64,000 nt of DNA, taken from positions 558,001 through 622,000 of the forward strand of contig NZ_CADFEB010000004.1 in NCBI RefSeq assembly GCF_902833085.1, written 5' to 3'. The position numbers and the translations under genes were made by a program. The notes under the pieces were generated by a model. The model was not told the DNA's origin. It searched no databases and saw nothing but the letters and a program-made list of their open reading frames with translations. The stretch comes from Burkholderia ubonensis (lineage in GTDB: Bacteria; Pseudomonadota; Gammaproteobacteria; Burkholderiales; Burkholderiaceae). The number at the start of each line of letters is the position of its first letter. Position 1 is the stretch's first letter. Of the stretch, positions 35,738 through 46,690 are shown in pieces.

Positions 35738-35974
35738 TGCGCGTGCATCGGCATTGCTGCATCGCAACATCCCGCGCTGTCCCAAATAGGCGGAATTCGC
35801 CGCCATGCGGGCAGCCGTCCGAACGGATCGGCTAGAATGCCCGTTCCAGATTTTTTACCCGTGCGCGTCATGCGGATCCGCCAGCCACGGCCGCATCCGG
35901 CGCCCCCAGCGGCAGCCCGCGCACGTGTTGCGTAAGACCCCCTTTTCCCCATCCACCACTTCAATTTGTCCAAC

Positions 35975-37171
35975 ATGAGCCAAGTCAAGCGTCTTACCGA
36001 CCTGATCGCCGCCGGCCAGCTCGCCGGCAAACGCGTGTTCATCCGCGCCGACCTGAACGTCCCGCAGGACGACCACGGCAACATCACCGAAGACACCCGC
36101 GTGCGCGCGTCGGTGCCGGCCATCAAGGCCGCGCTCGACGCCGGCGCGGCCGTGATGGTCACGTCCCACCTCGGCCGTCCGACCGAAGGCGAGTTCAAGC
36201 CGGAAGACTCGCTCGCGCCGGTCGCGAAGCGACTCGCCGAGCTGCTCGGCCGCGACGTGCCGCTGGTCGCGAACTGGGTCGAGAACGGCGTGAACGTCGC
36301 GCCGGGCCAGGTCGTGCTGCTCGAGAACTGCCGCGTGAACAAGGGCGAGAAGAAGAACTCGGACGAGCTCGCGCAGAAGATGGCGAAGCTCTGCGACGTG
36401 TACGTGAACGACGCGTTCGGCACCGCGCACCGCGCCGAGGCGACCACGCACGGCATCGCGAAGTACGCGCCGGTTGCATGCGCGGGCCCGCTGCTCGCCG
36501 CTGAGCTCGACGCGCTCGGCAAGGCGCTCGGCAACCCGGCGCGCCCGCTGGTGGCGATCGTCGCGGGCTCGAAGGTGTCGACCAAGCTGACGATCCTCAA
36601 GTCGCTCGCGGAGAAGGTCGACCAGCTGATCGTCGGCGGCGGCATCGCGAACACGTTCATGCTCGCGGCCGGCCTGTCGATCGGCAAGTCGCTCGCGGAA
36701 GCCGACCTCGTCGACGAGGCGAAGGCGATCATCGACGAGGCGCGCAAGCGCGGCGCGTCGGTGCCGATCCCGACCGACGTCGTCACCGCGAAGGAATTCG
36801 CGCCGACCGCCGCCGCAACGGTGAAGAAGGTCGCCGACATCGAAGCGGACGACATGATCCTCGACATCGGGCCCGAGACCGCCAAGGCGCTCGCGAGCCA
36901 GCTCGAGAAGGCCGGCACGATCGTCTGGAACGGCCCGGTCGGCGTGTTCGAGTTCGACCAGTTCGGCAACGGCACGAAGACGCTCGCCGACGCCATCGCC
37001 AAATCGTCCGCGTTCTCGATCGCGGGCGGCGGCGACACGCTCGCGGCCATCGCGAAGTACGGCATCCACGACCAGGTCAGCTATATCTCGACGGGCGGCG
37101 GCGCCTTCCTCGAGTTCCTCGAAGGGAAGAAGCTGCCGGCGGTGGAAGTGCTCGAAACGCGGGCGGCCTGA
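35975..37171 (+). CDS. pgk: phosphoglycerate kinase
   Basis: A 398-residue PGK making ATP from 1,3-bisphosphoglycerate. N-domain substrate motifs RADLNVPQD and TSHLGRP, and C-domain nucleotide motifs [18 protein letters not shown] and [10 protein letters not shown] are all intact. ATG 35975 is the expected start; a TTG nine bases earlier is in frame but unlikely. A TAGAAT -10-like element lies at 35833. First of a glycolytic run with pyk and fba. Confidence 0.97.
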   Translation: MSQVKRLTDLIAAGQLAGKRVFIRADLNVPQDDHGNITEDTRVRASVPAIKAALDAGAAVMVTSHLGRPTEGEFKPEDSLAPVAKRLAELLGRDVPLVANWVENGVNVAPGQVVLLENCRVNKGEKKNSDELAQKMAKLCDVYVNDAFGTAHRAEATTHGIAKYAPVACAGPLLAAELDALGKALGNPARPLVAIVAGSKVSTKLTILKSLAEKVDQLIVGGGIANTFMLAAGLSIGKSLAEADLVDEAKAIIDEARKRGASVPIPTDVVTAKEFAPTAAATVKKVADIEADDMILDIGPETAKALASQLEKAGTIVWNGPVGVFEFDQFGNGTKTLADAIAKSSAFSIAGGGDTLAAIAKYGIHDQVSYISTGGGAFLEFLEGKKLPAVEVLETRAA

Positions 37172-37455
37172 GCGTGGCGGCGCGCGCAGGGGTGACGAAG
37201 GCCGCGCGCTCCGCGAAGGCGGAGCCGACGGCCGGCGCGGGCAAGCGCAAACGCGCGCCCGCGCGGGCGAACACCGCCCCGCGCGCACCGGCGGCTGCCG
37301 GCGACGCAGCCGTGCTGCAACACGAGATTCAGAACAAAGCGACGCCGGGCGCAAGCACCGGCGCGCCTTCCGGAGCGGCGGCCGCTGGGCCTGCCGCGTC
37401 CGGCTCTCGCAGCGTTTCACCCAGCGCATCCACCTTGATCCAGATGAGGAGTTTC

Positions 37456-38892
37456 ATGCAGCGCGCCACCAAGATAGTCGCCACGATCGGCCCGGCTTCC
37501 AGTTCGCCGGAGATTCTGCTGCAGATGATGCAGGCGGGCCTCGACGTCGTGCGGCTCAATTTTTCGCACGGCACCGCCGATGATCACCGCCAGCGCGCCG
37601 AGATGGTGCGCGAGGCCGCCCGCAAGGTCGGCCGCGAGATCGCGATCATGGCGGACCTCCAGGGGCCGAAGATCCGCGTCGGCAAGTTCGAGAACGGCAA
37701 GACGACGCTCGAGCCGGGCCAGCCGTTCATCCTCGACGCGGGCTGCGAACTGGGCAACGACGAGCGCGTCGGCCTCGACTACAAGGAGCTGCCGCGCGAC
37801 CTGAAGACGGGCGACGTGCTGCTGCTGAACGACGGCCTGATCGTGCTGACCGTCGAGCGCGTGCTCGGCGACGAGATCCACACGATCGTCAAGGTGGGCG
37901 GCGACCTGTCGAACAACAAGGGGATCAACCGGCAGGGCGGCGGGCTGTCGGCGCCTGCGCTGACCGCGAAGGACATGGAGGATATCCGCACCGCGATGTC
38001 GCTCGGCGCGGACCTCGTCGCGGTGTCGTTCCCGAAGAACGCGACCGACATGGAAATGGCGCGCCAGCTCGCGAACATCGCCGGCGCGCCGTACGGCATC
38101 AAGCCGAAGATGATCGCGAAGATCGAGCGCGCGGAGGCGATTCCGGCGCTGCAGAGCATCCTCGACGCATCCGACGGCATCATGGTCGCGCGCGGCGACC
38201 TGGCCGTCGAGGTCGGTAACGCGGCCGTGCCGGCGCTGCAGAAGCGCATGATCCGGATGGCGCGCGAGTCGAACAAGCTCGTGATCACCGCGACGCAGAT
38301 GATGGAATCGATGATCCACGCGCCGGTGCCGACCCGCGCCGAGGTGTCGGACGTCGCGAACGCGGTGCTCGACGGCACCGACGCGGTGATGCTGTCGGCC
38401 GAGACGGCCGCGGGCAAGTTCCCGGTCGTGACGATCGAGACGATGGCGGCCGTCTGCGTCGAGGCCGAGAAGTCCGAGCACGTCGAGCTGGACAAGGATT
38501 TCCTCGACCGCACGTTCACGCGGATCGACCAGTCGATCGCGATGGGCGCGCTGTTCACTGCTTACCACCTGGGCGCGAAGGCGATCGTCGCGCTGACGGA
38601 ATCGGGCGCGACCGCGCTGTGGATGTCGCGCCACTACACGCACGTGCCGATCTTCGCGCTGACGCCGCGGGTCGGCAGCGAGCGCACGATGGCGCTGTAC
38701 CGCAACGTCACGCCGCTGCACGTCGACTTCAACAGCGACCGCGACGGCGCGCTCCAGCAGGCGATCGAGCTGATCGTCCAGCGCGGGCTCGTCGCGCTCG
38801 GCGACATGGTCGTGCTGACCGTCGGCGAGCCGATGGGGCAGGCGGGGGGCACCAACACGCTGAAGATCGTCCGGGTCGGCGAGCATTACTGA
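37456..38892 (+). CDS. pyk: pyruvate kinase
   Basis: A 478-residue pyruvate kinase. N-terminal MQRATKIVATIGPASS, FSHGTADDH, MADLQGPKIRVG, the active-site MIAKIERAEAI, MVARGDLAVEVG and TATQMMESMI are standard. GAGGAG lies just before ATG 37456. The frame is open without stop for 282 more bases upstream, starting three bases after pgk, but that part codes a basic Ala/Pro-rich stretch unlike any PK domain. Confidence 0.96.
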   Translation: MQRATKIVATIGPASSSPEILLQMMQAGLDVVRLNFSHGTADDHRQRAEMVREAARKVGREIAIMADLQGPKIRVGKFENGKTTLEPGQPFILDAGCELGNDERVGLDYKELPRDLKTGDVLLLNDGLIVLTVERVLGDEIHTIVKVGGDLSNNKGINRQGGGLSAPALTAKDMEDIRTAMSLGADLVAVSFPKNATDMEMARQLANIAGAPYGIKPKMIAKIERAEAIPALQSILDASDGIMVARGDLAVEVGNAAVPALQKRMIRMARESNKLVITATQMMESMIHAPVPTRAEVSDVANAVLDGTDAVMLSAETAAGKFPVVTIETMAAVCVEAEKSEHVELDKDFLDRTFTRIDQSIAMGALFTAYHLGAKAIVALTESGATALWMSRHYTHVPIFALTPRVGSERTMALYRNVTPLHVDFNSDRDGALQQAIELIVQRGLVALGDMVVLTVGEPMGQAGGTNTLKIVRVGEHY

Positions 38893-38931
38893 CCGGGCAG
38901 CCCGATTCGATCGGGCACCGTTTTATTGCCG

Positions 38932-38971
38932 AAAGCCGCGTGGGGTCCGAAGCCCCGCGCGGCTTTTTTTC
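38932..38971 (+). terminator. Rho-independent terminator of pyk
   Basis: A 14-base stem AAGCCGCG-type arms (38932-38945 and 38953-38966, one G-T pair) is followed by a run of Ts. Confidence 0.9.
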
Positions 38972-39166
38972 TGATTTTTTGCCCGCATTGTGCCGTGCGA
39001 AGGTAACAAATTGCGAGCGGAGACCGCCAACCGGTCGGATTCGGAGGCGCTTCGCGATAAAATGCGGCTATTCGACGCTCAGCCGCGCCCGTCCGCCCGG
39101 GGTCACCCCCTGGCCAGACCGCGCCGGCGCTCAGGGCGCACCGGTTTTCATTCAAGGAGTTCCACA

Positions 39167-40231
39167 ATGCCTCTCGTATCAATGCGTCAATTGCTGGACC
39201 ACGCGGCAGAGCACGGCTACGGCCTGCCGGCCTTCAACGTGAACAACCTGGAGCAGGTGCAGGCGATCATGGCGGCGGCGGACCAGGTGGGCGCACCCGT
39301 GATCATGCAGGCATCGGCCGGCGCGCGTAAGTATGCGGGCGAGCCGTTCCTGCGCCACCTGATCGAAGCGGCGGTCGAGTCGTATCCGCACATCCCGGTC
39401 GTGATGCACCAGGACCACGGCCAGTCGCCGGCGGTCTGCATGGCGGCGATCCGCAGCGGCTTCACCAGCGTGATGATGGACGGTTCGCTCGAGGCGGACG
39501 GCAAGACGGTCGCATCGTACGAGTACAACGTCGACGTGTCGCGCAAGGTCGTCGAGATGGCGCATTCGATCGGGGTGACGGTCGAGGCGGAACTCGGCGT
39601 GCTCGGCTCGCTCGAGACGATGAAGGGCGACAAGGAAGACGGCCACGGCGCCGAGGGCACGATGACCCGCGAGCAGCTGCTGACCGATCCGGAGCAGGCT
39701 GCCGACTTCGTGAAGCTCACGCAGTGCGACGCGCTCGCGATCGCGATCGGCACGTCGCACGGCGCGTACAAGTTCTCGAAGAAGCCGACGGGCGACATCC
39801 TGTCGATCCAGCGCATCAAGGAAATCCACGCGCGCATCCCGAACACGCACCTCGTGATGCACGGCTCGTCGTCGGTGCCGCAGGAGCTGCTGGAAGAGAT
39901 CCGCCAGTTCGGCGGCGACATGAAGGAAACCTACGGCGTGCCGGTCGAGGAAATCCAGGAAGGCATCAAGCACGGCGTGCGCAAGATCAACATCGACACC
40001 GACCTGCGTCTCGCGATCACCGGCGCGGTCCGCCGCTACCTGTTCGAGAACCCGGGCAAGTTCGATCCGCGCGACTACCTGAAGCCGGCGCGCGAAGCGG
40101 CGAAGAAGATCTGCGTCGACCGCTACCTCGCGTTCGGCTGCGAAGGCCAGGCCGGCAAGATCAAGCCGGTGTCGCTCGACAAGATCGCCGAGAAGTACAA
40201 GGCAGGCGAGCTCGCGCAGGTCGTGCGCTGA
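39167..40231 (+). CDS. fba: fructose-1,6-bisphosphate aldolase, class II
   Basis: A 354-residue zinc-dependent aldolase (CbbA/Fba type) that interconverts fructose-1,6-bisphosphate with two triose phosphates. Signatures: [27 protein letters not shown] with the catalytic Asp and zinc His, [22 protein letters not shown] and [15 protein letters not shown] ribosome site. A GATAAAAT element about 105 bases upstream (39057) is a likely -10 after the pyk terminator. Confidence 0.96.
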   Translation: MPLVSMRQLLDHAAEHGYGLPAFNVNNLEQVQAIMAAADQVGAPVIMQASAGARKYAGEPFLRHLIEAAVESYPHIPVVMHQDHGQSPAVCMAAIRSGFTSVMMDGSLEADGKTVASYEYNVDVSRKVVEMAHSIGVTVEAELGVLGSLETMKGDKEDGHGAEGTMTREQLLTDPEQAADFVKLTQCDALAIAIGTSHGAYKFSKKPTGDILSIQRIKEIHARIPNTHLVMHGSSSVPQELLEEIRQFGGDMKETYGVPVEEIQEGIKHGVRKINIDTDLRLAITGAVRRYLFENPGKFDPRDYLKPAREAAKKICVDRYLAFGCEGQAGKIKPVSLDKIAEKYKAGELAQVVR

Positions 40232-40361
40232 GACTGTAGTACGATCCGGGGCTGCCGGCCGGCGGATGTCCGCCGGCCGTGACCGTCCCGCCGGCCGAAA
40301 AAGGGCCGGCCGGCGCCGCCCGGGCCTTGCCGCCCGGCCGGCCGCCGACGAATCGCAAGAC

Positions 40362-40403
40362 CGCCGTTCCCGCCAGCCGCGGGGAACGGCGTTTCCCTTT
40401 TTG
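40362..40403 (+). terminator. terminator before purC
   Basis: A ten-base stem CGCCGTTCCC/GGGAACGGCG (40362-40371, 40382-40391) with TTTCCCTTTTT after it. It probably ends the fba transcript; the upstream 40250-40350 region is extremely GC-rich with further inverted repeats. Confidence 0.75.
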
Positions 40404-40431
40404 TGTTTGGCTCCTTATCTGCGAAAAGACG

Positions 40432-41322
40432 ATGTCTACCCTCTACGAATCCACGCTCCGCTCGCTGCCGCTCCTCGGGCGCGGCAAGGTCCGCGACAAC
40501 TACGCGGTCGGCAACGACAAGCTCCTGATCGTCACGACCGACCGCCTGTCGGCATTCGACGTGATCATGGGCGAGCCGATTCCGAACAAGGGCCGCGTGC
40601 TGAACCAGATGGCGAACTTCTGGTTCGACAAGCTCGCGCACATCGTCCCGAACCACCTGACGGGCGACGCGCCGGAAGCGGTCGTCGCGGCCGACGAGGT
40701 CGAGCAGGTCAAGGGCCGCGGCGTGGTCGTCAAGCGCCTCGAGCCGATCCTCATCGAAGCCGTCGTGCGCGGCTACCTGGCCGGCAGCGGCTGGAAGGAA
40801 TACCAGGAAAGCGGCGCCGTGTGCGGCGTCAAGCTGCCCGAAGGCCTGCAGAACGCGCAGAAGCTGCCCGAGCCGATCTTCACGCCGGCCGCGAAGGCCG
40901 AGATGGGCGAGCACGACGAGAACATCACGTTCGAGGAAACCGAGCGCCGCATCGGCACCGAGCTGGCCGCGACGATCCGCGACATCTCGATCCGCCTGTA
41001 CAAGGAAGCGGCCGACTACGCGGCGACGCGCGGCATCATCATCGCCGACACGAAGTTCGAATTCGGCCTCGACAACCACGGCAAGCTGTACCTGATGGAC
41101 GAAGTGCTGACGGCCGATTCGTCGCGCTTCTGGCCGGCCGACCAGTACCAGGTCGGCACCAACCCGCCGTCGTTCGACAAGCAGTTCGTGCGCGACTGGC
41201 TCGAGGCGCAGCCGTGGGGCAAGACGGCGCCGGCGCCGGCGCTGCCGGCCGACGTCGTCGAGAAGACGGCCGCGAAGTACCAGGAAGCGCTCGAGCGCAT
41301 CACCGGCCAGCCGCTCGCCTGA
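40432..41322 (+). CDS. purC: SAICAR synthetase
   Basis: A 296-residue phosphoribosylaminoimidazole-succinocarboxamide synthase of the longer eukaryote-like type. It joins CAIR and aspartate using ATP. Motifs: [44 protein letters not shown] and [15 protein letters not shown]. First of a purC-purE-purK-tsaC-like run, with only 22 bases to purE. Confidence 0.96.
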   Translation: MSTLYESTLRSLPLLGRGKVRDNYAVGNDKLLIVTTDRLSAFDVIMGEPIPNKGRVLNQMANFWFDKLAHIVPNHLTGDAPEAVVAADEVEQVKGRGVVVKRLEPILIEAVVRGYLAGSGWKEYQESGAVCGVKLPEGLQNAQKLPEPIFTPAAKAEMGEHDENITFEETERRIGTELAATIRDISIRLYKEAADYAATRGIIIADTKFEFGLDNHGKLYLMDEVLTADSSRFWPADQYQVGTNPPSFDKQFVRDWLEAQPWGKTAPAPALPADVVEKTAAKYQEALERITGQPLA

Positions 41323-41344
41323 GCTTCGACGAAAGGAACGCGCG

Positions 41345-41866
<522 letters not shown>

Positions 41867-41969
41867 ACGCAACGGGCCGCCCGGACCAGGGCTGCCCGGC
41901 AACCCGGCAGTCGAACCCGGATTGTCCTCACTGCGGCGGGCGCGCTGCCCGCCGTGACCGACCACTGAC

Positions 41970-43163
41970 ATGACCACTTCTCAATCCACTTCTCCGATCC
42001 TGCCCGGCGCCTGGCTTGGCATGGTCGGCGGCGGCCAGCTCGGCCGCATGTTCTGCTTCGCCGCGCAAGCGATGGGCTACCGCGTCGCCGTGCTCGATCC
42101 CGATCCGACGAGCCCCGCCGGCGCGGTCGCCGACCGCCACCTGCGCGCGGCGTACGACGACGAAGCCGCGCTTGGCGAACTGGCGGCGCTGTGCGACGCG
42201 GTATCGACCGAGTTCGAGAACGTCCCGGCCGCGAGCCTCGATTTCCTCGCGCGCACGACGTTCGTCGCGCCGGCCGGCCGCTGCGTCGCGGTCGCGCAGG
42301 ACCGGATCGCGGAGAAGCGGTTCATCGAGGCGTCCGGCGTGCCGGTCGCGCCGCATGTGGTGATCGAATCGGCCGCGGCGCTCGCCGCGCTCGACGATGC
42401 GGCGCTCGACACGGTGCTGCCGGGCATCCTGAAGACCGCGCGGCTCGGCTACGACGGCAAGGGGCAGGTGCGGGTGAGCAGCGCGCAGGAAGTGCGCGAC
42501 GCGCACGCGGCGCTCGGCGGCGTGCCGTGCGTGCTGGAAAAGCGCCTGCCGCTGAAGTACGAGGTGTCGGCGCTGATCGCGCGCGGCGCCGACGGCCGCT
42601 CGGCCGCGTTCCCGCTCGCGCAGAACACCCACCACGCGGGCATCCTGTCGCTGACGGTCGTGCCGGCGCCGGCCGCCGACGCCGCGCTCGTCGAGAAGGC
42701 GCAGCAGGCCGCGGTGCGGATCGCCGACACGCTCGGCTACGTCGGCGTGCTGTGCGTCGAATTCTTCGTGCTCGAAGACGGCTCGTTCGTCGCGAACGAG
42801 ATGGCGCCGCGCCCGCACAATTCCGGCCACTACACGGTCGACGCGTGCGCGACGAGCCAGTTCGAGCAGCAGGTGCGCGCGATGACGCGCATGCCGCTCG
42901 GCAACCCGCGCCAGCATTCGCCGGCCGCGATGCTGAACATTCTCGGCGACGTGTGGTTCCCGGACGGCGCCGCGGGCGCGTCGGTCACGCCGCCGTGGGA
43001 CCAGGTCGCCGCGATGCCGGCCGCGCATCTGCACCTGTACGGCAAGGAGGAGGCGCGCGTCGGCCGCAAGATGGGCCACGTGAACTTCACGGCCGCGACG
43101 CGCGACGACGCGCTCGGCGCGGCCACCGCGTGCGCGCAGCTGCTGCGCGTGCCGCTCGACTGA
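41970..43163 (+). CDS. purK: N5-CAIR synthetase
   Basis: A 397-residue ATP-grasp enzyme making N5-CAIR from AIR, bicarbonate and [16 protein letters not shown] at the N-terminus, [28 protein letters not shown] and [26 protein letters not shown] are visible. It lies 103 bases after purE. The 3' neighbour starts 11 bases later. Confidence 0.95.
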   Translation: MTTSQSTSPILPGAWLGMVGGGQLGRMFCFAAQAMGYRVAVLDPDPTSPAGAVADRHLRAAYDDEAALGELAALCDAVSTEFENVPAASLDFLARTTFVAPAGRCVAVAQDRIAEKRFIEASGVPVAPHVVIESAAALAALDDAALDTVLPGILKTARLGYDGKGQVRVSSAQEVRDAHAALGGVPCVLEKRLPLKYEVSALIARGADGRSAAFPLAQNTHHAGILSLTVVPAPAADAALVEKAQQAAVRIADTLGYVGVLCVEFFVLEDGSFVANEMAPRPHNSGHYTVDACATSQFEQQVRAMTRMPLGNPRQHSPAAMLNILGDVWFPDGAAGASVTPPWDQVAAMPAAHLHLYGKEEARVGRKMGHVNFTAATRDDALGAATACAQLLRVPLD

Positions 43164-43174
43164 GTGCCGTGCCG

Positions 43175-44203
43175 ATGTCCAGCGATCTTCCGAAGACCGT
43201 GACGCGCGCGCAGATCGACGCCGCCGCCGCGCTGCTCGATGCGGGCCAGCTCGTCGCGTTTCCGACCGAAACCGTCTACGGGCTCGGCGGCGACGCGGCC
43301 AATCCCGAGGCCGTCGCGCGCATCTATGCGGCGAAGGGCCGGCCGGCGAATCATCCGGTGATCGTGCACCTGCCGCCGGGCGGCGATCCGGGCTATTGGG
43401 TCGAAGCCTTGCCCGACGATGCGCGCAAGCTGATCGGCGCGTTCTGGCCCGGCCCGCTGACGCTGATCCTGAAGCGCCATCCGCGCATTCCGGACGCCGT
43501 GAGCGGCGGGCAGGACTCGGTCGGGCTGCGCTGCCCGTCGCACCCGGTCGCGCAGGCGCTGCTGGACGCGTTCAGCGCGCGGCGCGGCGGGCACGGCGGG
43601 GTGGCGGCGCCGTCCGCGAACCGCTTCGGGCACGTGAGCCCGACGACCGCGCAGCACGTGCGCGACGAGTTCGGCGACACGGTGCACGTGCTCGACGGCG
43701 GGCCGTCGGAAGTCGGCATCGAATCGACGATCCTCGACCTGTCGCGCGGCTTCCCGGCGCTGCTGCGCCCGGGTCATGTGAGCCCGCAGCAGATCGCCGA
43801 CGTGCTCGGCCGCGCGCCGCGGCTGCCTGACGGCAGCGACGCGACCGCGCCGCGCGCGTCCGGCACGCTGAAGGCGCATTACGCGCCGCGCACGCCGCTC
43901 GCGCTGCTGCCGTTCGATCAACTGGAGCCGCTGCTCGCCGCCGCGCATGCGGCCGGCGAACGGGTCGCGCTGGTCGCGCGCGCATCGTGCGCGGGCCGCT
44001 GGGCGCAGGCCGCCGACGTGCATTTCATCGCCGCGCCGGAAGATCCGCAGGCGTATGCGCACGCGCTCTACGGGATGCTGCGTGCGCTCGACCGGGCGGA
44101 CGTCGCGCGGATCCTCGTCGAGAAGCTGCCGGACACCGTCGAATGGATCGCGGTCAACGACCGGCTCGGCCGCGCGGCGGCCGCGTTCGAAGCGCAGGGG
44201 TAG
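43175..44203 (+). CDS. L-threonylcarbamoyladenylate synthase (Sua5/TsaC type)
   Basis: A 342-residue Sua5-type enzyme that makes threonylcarbamoyl-AMP for the t6A modification of tRNA. The YrdC domain covers about residues 10-200 (VAFPTETVYGLGGDA; IYAAKGRPANHP; FWPGPLTLIL; APSANRFGHVSPTTA). The C-terminal Sua5 domain follows a linker (SGTLKAHYAPRTPLALL). The longer two-domain form fits Sua5 rather than short TsaC. A GTG six bases upstream is an alternative start. It is followed by a strong bidirectional terminator. Confidence 0.93.
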   Translation: MSSDLPKTVTRAQIDAAAALLDAGQLVAFPTETVYGLGGDAANPEAVARIYAAKGRPANHPVIVHLPPGGDPGYWVEALPDDARKLIGAFWPGPLTLILKRHPRIPDAVSGGQDSVGLRCPSHPVAQALLDAFSARRGGHGGVAAPSANRFGHVSPTTAQHVRDEFGDTVHVLDGGPSEVGIESTILDLSRGFPALLRPGHVSPQQIADVLGRAPRLPDGSDATAPRASGTLKAHYAPRTPLALLPFDQLEPLLAAAHAAGERVALVARASCAGRWAQAADVHFIAAPEDPQAYAHALYGMLRALDRADVARILVEKLPDTVEWIAVNDRLGRAAAAFEAQG

Positions 44204-44252
44204 GGACCGGAAGCGGTTGCCGCGGCGGCGCTCGCGGACGAGATGAAAAGAA

Positions 44253-44288
44253 AACGCCCGACCGGCGCGAACCGGTCGGGCGTTTTTT
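44253..44288. terminator. bidirectional terminator
   Basis: A 13-base stem AACGCCCGACCGG/CCGGTCGGGCGTT with Ts on both sides (plus strand TTTTTT; minus strand TTTTCTTTTC). It separates the convergent Sua5-type and GDSL genes. Confidence 0.92.
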
Positions 44289-44307
44289 GTTGCGCGCCGC
44301 GTCGTGC

Positions 44308-45444
44308 TTACTTGCCGACGCCGGTCGATGCGATCTGCTGCTCGACGAACTGCGCGAACAGCGCGTGCAGGCGCGTCGTCGGGTGGACCGTGTCGGCGAA
44401 CATGTAGGTCTGGTCCGCGTTCGCCGTCGTGTAGGTCTGCGGCGAGCAGAACAGCGACGAGCCGAAGGCCGTCGGTACCGGCGCGCCGAACTTCGTCGCA
44501 GCTGCCACCATCGCCTTCAGGTTGCACGCGGTGTCGGTGTTCGACACGGCGAAGCCGTTCGCCTGATAGTTGGCCGCGATGCCGTCCTGCCACGTGAACA
44601 CATCGACCAGCTTGTACTTCGTCGGATCGACCTTCAGCGCGGCCAGCGTGCCGGCGAGCGTCTGGTTGAACAGCCCCGACAGCTGCGTGAAGGTCGCCTG
44701 CGTGCCGCCTTGCAGCGCGAGCGGCGTGCCGCCGATGTCCGGGATGTTCGACACGAACACGTGCGTGCCGCCCGCCGCGACGATCTGCTGGACGAGCCCG
44801 CCGAGCTGCTGCGCGGCCAGGCCGATCGCCTGCGCGGCCGCGAGTTGCGCGGCCGGCGTGTTGCCTTGCGCCTGCGCGACCTGCGCCTGATAGAAGATGT
44901 CGTTCGCGCCGCCGTTGATCAGCACGATCTGGCCCGCGTTGAAGCTGCCGTGCTGCGACAGGTACTGCTTGAGCTGGTCGGCGATCGGCGTCGTCGTCGC
45001 CTGAGCGAAGTCGGAATTCGGCACGCTCGCGTCCGCGTGGCCGATGCCCGGCTGCAGCGTGACGCGCGCGCCGCCCTGCGCATAGCCGAGGCCGCCGGTG
45101 GCCTGCAGCGGGATGCCGAAGCCGCCCTGGTTGGCGGGCTGCAGCGTGTCGCCGTAGTAATTCGCGACGTTCTGCGTCCAGACCTGCCCCGGGTTGGTCG
45201 TGAAGCGGCCGCCGCCGAAGCCGAGCAGGATCTGCGAATAGGTGCCGACGTCGGACAGGCTGTCGCCGAACGACACGATCTGCATCTTCACGCCGGACGG
45301 CGGCGTGGCGGACGCGTTGTTGTTGTTGTCGTCGCCGCCGCCGCATGCGGCGAGCAGCGCGAATGCGGCGCCTGCGATCGCAACCTGGGCGGTGCGCAGC
45401 AGGCGGTGCCGTGCGCGGGACGGTGCGGTTCGTTGTGGTTGCAT
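44308..45444 (-). CDS. GDSL/SGNH-family lipoprotein esterase
   Basis: A 378-residue outer-membrane-type lipoprotein. The signal peptide ends in LLAAC34, followed by GGGDDNNNN. The SGNH hydrolase has block I GDSLSD with nucleophile S62, block III GGANDIF and block V DTVH (D351, H354). There is no autotransporter barrel. Likely a secreted lipase/esterase anchored to the envelope. GAGGAG ribosome site. A short poly-Asn stretch after the lipobox is a linker. Confidence 0.88.
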   Translation of the reverse strand: MQPQRTAPSRARHRLLRTAQVAIAGAAFALLAACGGGDDNNNNASATPPSGVKMQIVSFGDSLSDVGTYSQILLGFGGGRFTTNPGQVWTQNVANYYGDTLQPANQGGFGIPLQATGGLGYAQGGARVTLQPGIGHADASVPNSDFAQATTTPIADQLKQYLSQHGSFNAGQIVLINGGANDIFYQAQVAQAQGNTPAAQLAAAQAIGLAAQQLGGLVQQIVAAGGTHVFVSNIPDIGGTPLALQGGTQATFTQLSGLFNQTLAGTLAALKVDPTKYKLVDVFTWQDGIAANYQANGFAVSNTDTACNLKAMVAAATKFGAPVPTAFGSSLFCSPQTYTTANADQTYMFADTVHPTTRLHALFAQFVEQQIASTGVGK

Positions 45445-45539
45445 CGATCGATCTCCTCGTAGATATGGCCTGATGTTTCGCATCTGCCGCATGCCCGCTC
45501 AGGTCCGGGTCGCGGCGGCCGTTGGCTGAAAGTTATTCT

Positions 45540-46451
45540 CTAGCGGTTCGCGCCCGCGGGCGGCACGGTGCGCGGATCGTCGTCGGTGGCGTCGGCAATC
45601 CGTGCATGATAAGCGCTCGCCCATTCGGGCGGCCCGAAAACCGCGCGCAGCTTGTCGCGCCACCCGGGCACGCGCCACGCGTCGGCGGCCATCGATCCCC
45701 ACTCGTGGAACGTCGCGACGAGCGGATTGTTCGAGCCGAGCCGCTCGACGATTCCGTATCGGGGCGGGTCGGCCGGCGTCTCCTCGACGAAGCTGCCGAA
45801 CAGCCGATCCCAGATCACGAGCACGCCCGCATAGTTGCGGTCGATGTAGCGCGGGTTGCGCGCATGGTGCGCGCGATGGATCGACGGCGTGTTGAACACG
45901 TACTCGATCCAGCCGAGCTTGCCGAACGCCTGCGTATGCACGAAGAACTGGAACGCGAGGTTGATCAGCACGATGCCGACGATCTGCTGCGGCGGGAAGC
46001 CGAGCAGCGCGAGCGGCAGCCAGAACGCCCACATGCCGGCGACCGGATACATCAGGCTCTGGCGCATCGCGGTCGAGAAATTCATCCGCTCGGACGAGTG
46101 GTGCACCACGTGCGCGGCCCACAGCCAGCGCACGCGGTGGCTCGCGCGATGGAACACGTAGTAGAGGAGATCCTGCGCGACGAACAGCACGGCGAACGAC
46201 AGCCAGCCGTCCTGCCACGTGAAGAGGCGGTAATGCTGGTAGCAGTACGCGTACACGGGAATCACGAACAGCCATGCGACCTTGTCGGCGCCCTGGTGCA
46301 TCAGCGCGAGCGCGGCGTTGCACAGCGTGTCCCGCCAGCCGTAGACGGCGTCCTGCGGGCGGGTGCGGGCGAAGTGCCAGGCCTCCCAGCCGATGCAGAG
46401 CAGGAAGACGGGCGCCAGCGCGAGCAGAAGCAATTCGACGTCGAATCGCAT
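45540..46451 (-). CDS. sterol desaturase / fatty acid hydroxylase family protein
   Basis: A 303-residue membrane protein with about five hydrophobic segments and the diiron histidine clusters HRASH (101-105), HVVHH (114-118) and a later HRAHH. Family members hydroxylate or desaturate sterols, fatty acids or lipid A-linked chains. The ATG follows AGGAGA. It is the third histidine-box oxidase in this window but stands apart from the lipid cluster. Substrate unknown. Confidence 0.85.
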   Translation of the reverse strand: MRFDVELLLLALAPVFLLCIGWEAWHFARTRPQDAVYGWRDTLCNAALALMHQGADKVAWLFVIPVYAYCYQHYRLFTWQDGWLSFAVLFVAQDLLYYVFHRASHRVRWLWAAHVVHHSSERMNFSTAMRQSLMYPVAGMWAFWLPLALLGFPPQQIVGIVLINLAFQFFVHTQAFGKLGWIEYVFNTPSIHRAHHARNPRYIDRNYAGVLVIWDRLFGSFVEETPADPPRYGIVERLGSNNPLVATFHEWGSMAADAWRVPGWRDKLRAVFGPPEWASAYHARIADATDDDPRTVPPAGANR

Positions 46452-46690
46452 GGGCGTGTCTCCTCCTTCTTTCCCCTGCAAGTCTCGTGGCCGGGCAGTC
46501 GCCCGATTGTGAATATTGGTCAGGCGACAGCCTACGCAATCGGGTCGCGCTAGGCGAGAGGGGAGCGTAGAGGGTTCCCTCAGAGGACAGGGTTTCTACC
46601 GAAGCCGCGCCGTGCGGGGCTGCGCGGTGCGGCCCCGTTTTGTCGGCGCGGGTGGCCCGGGCGGCCGCGCGCCGGCCGCCGGCGCGGCCG

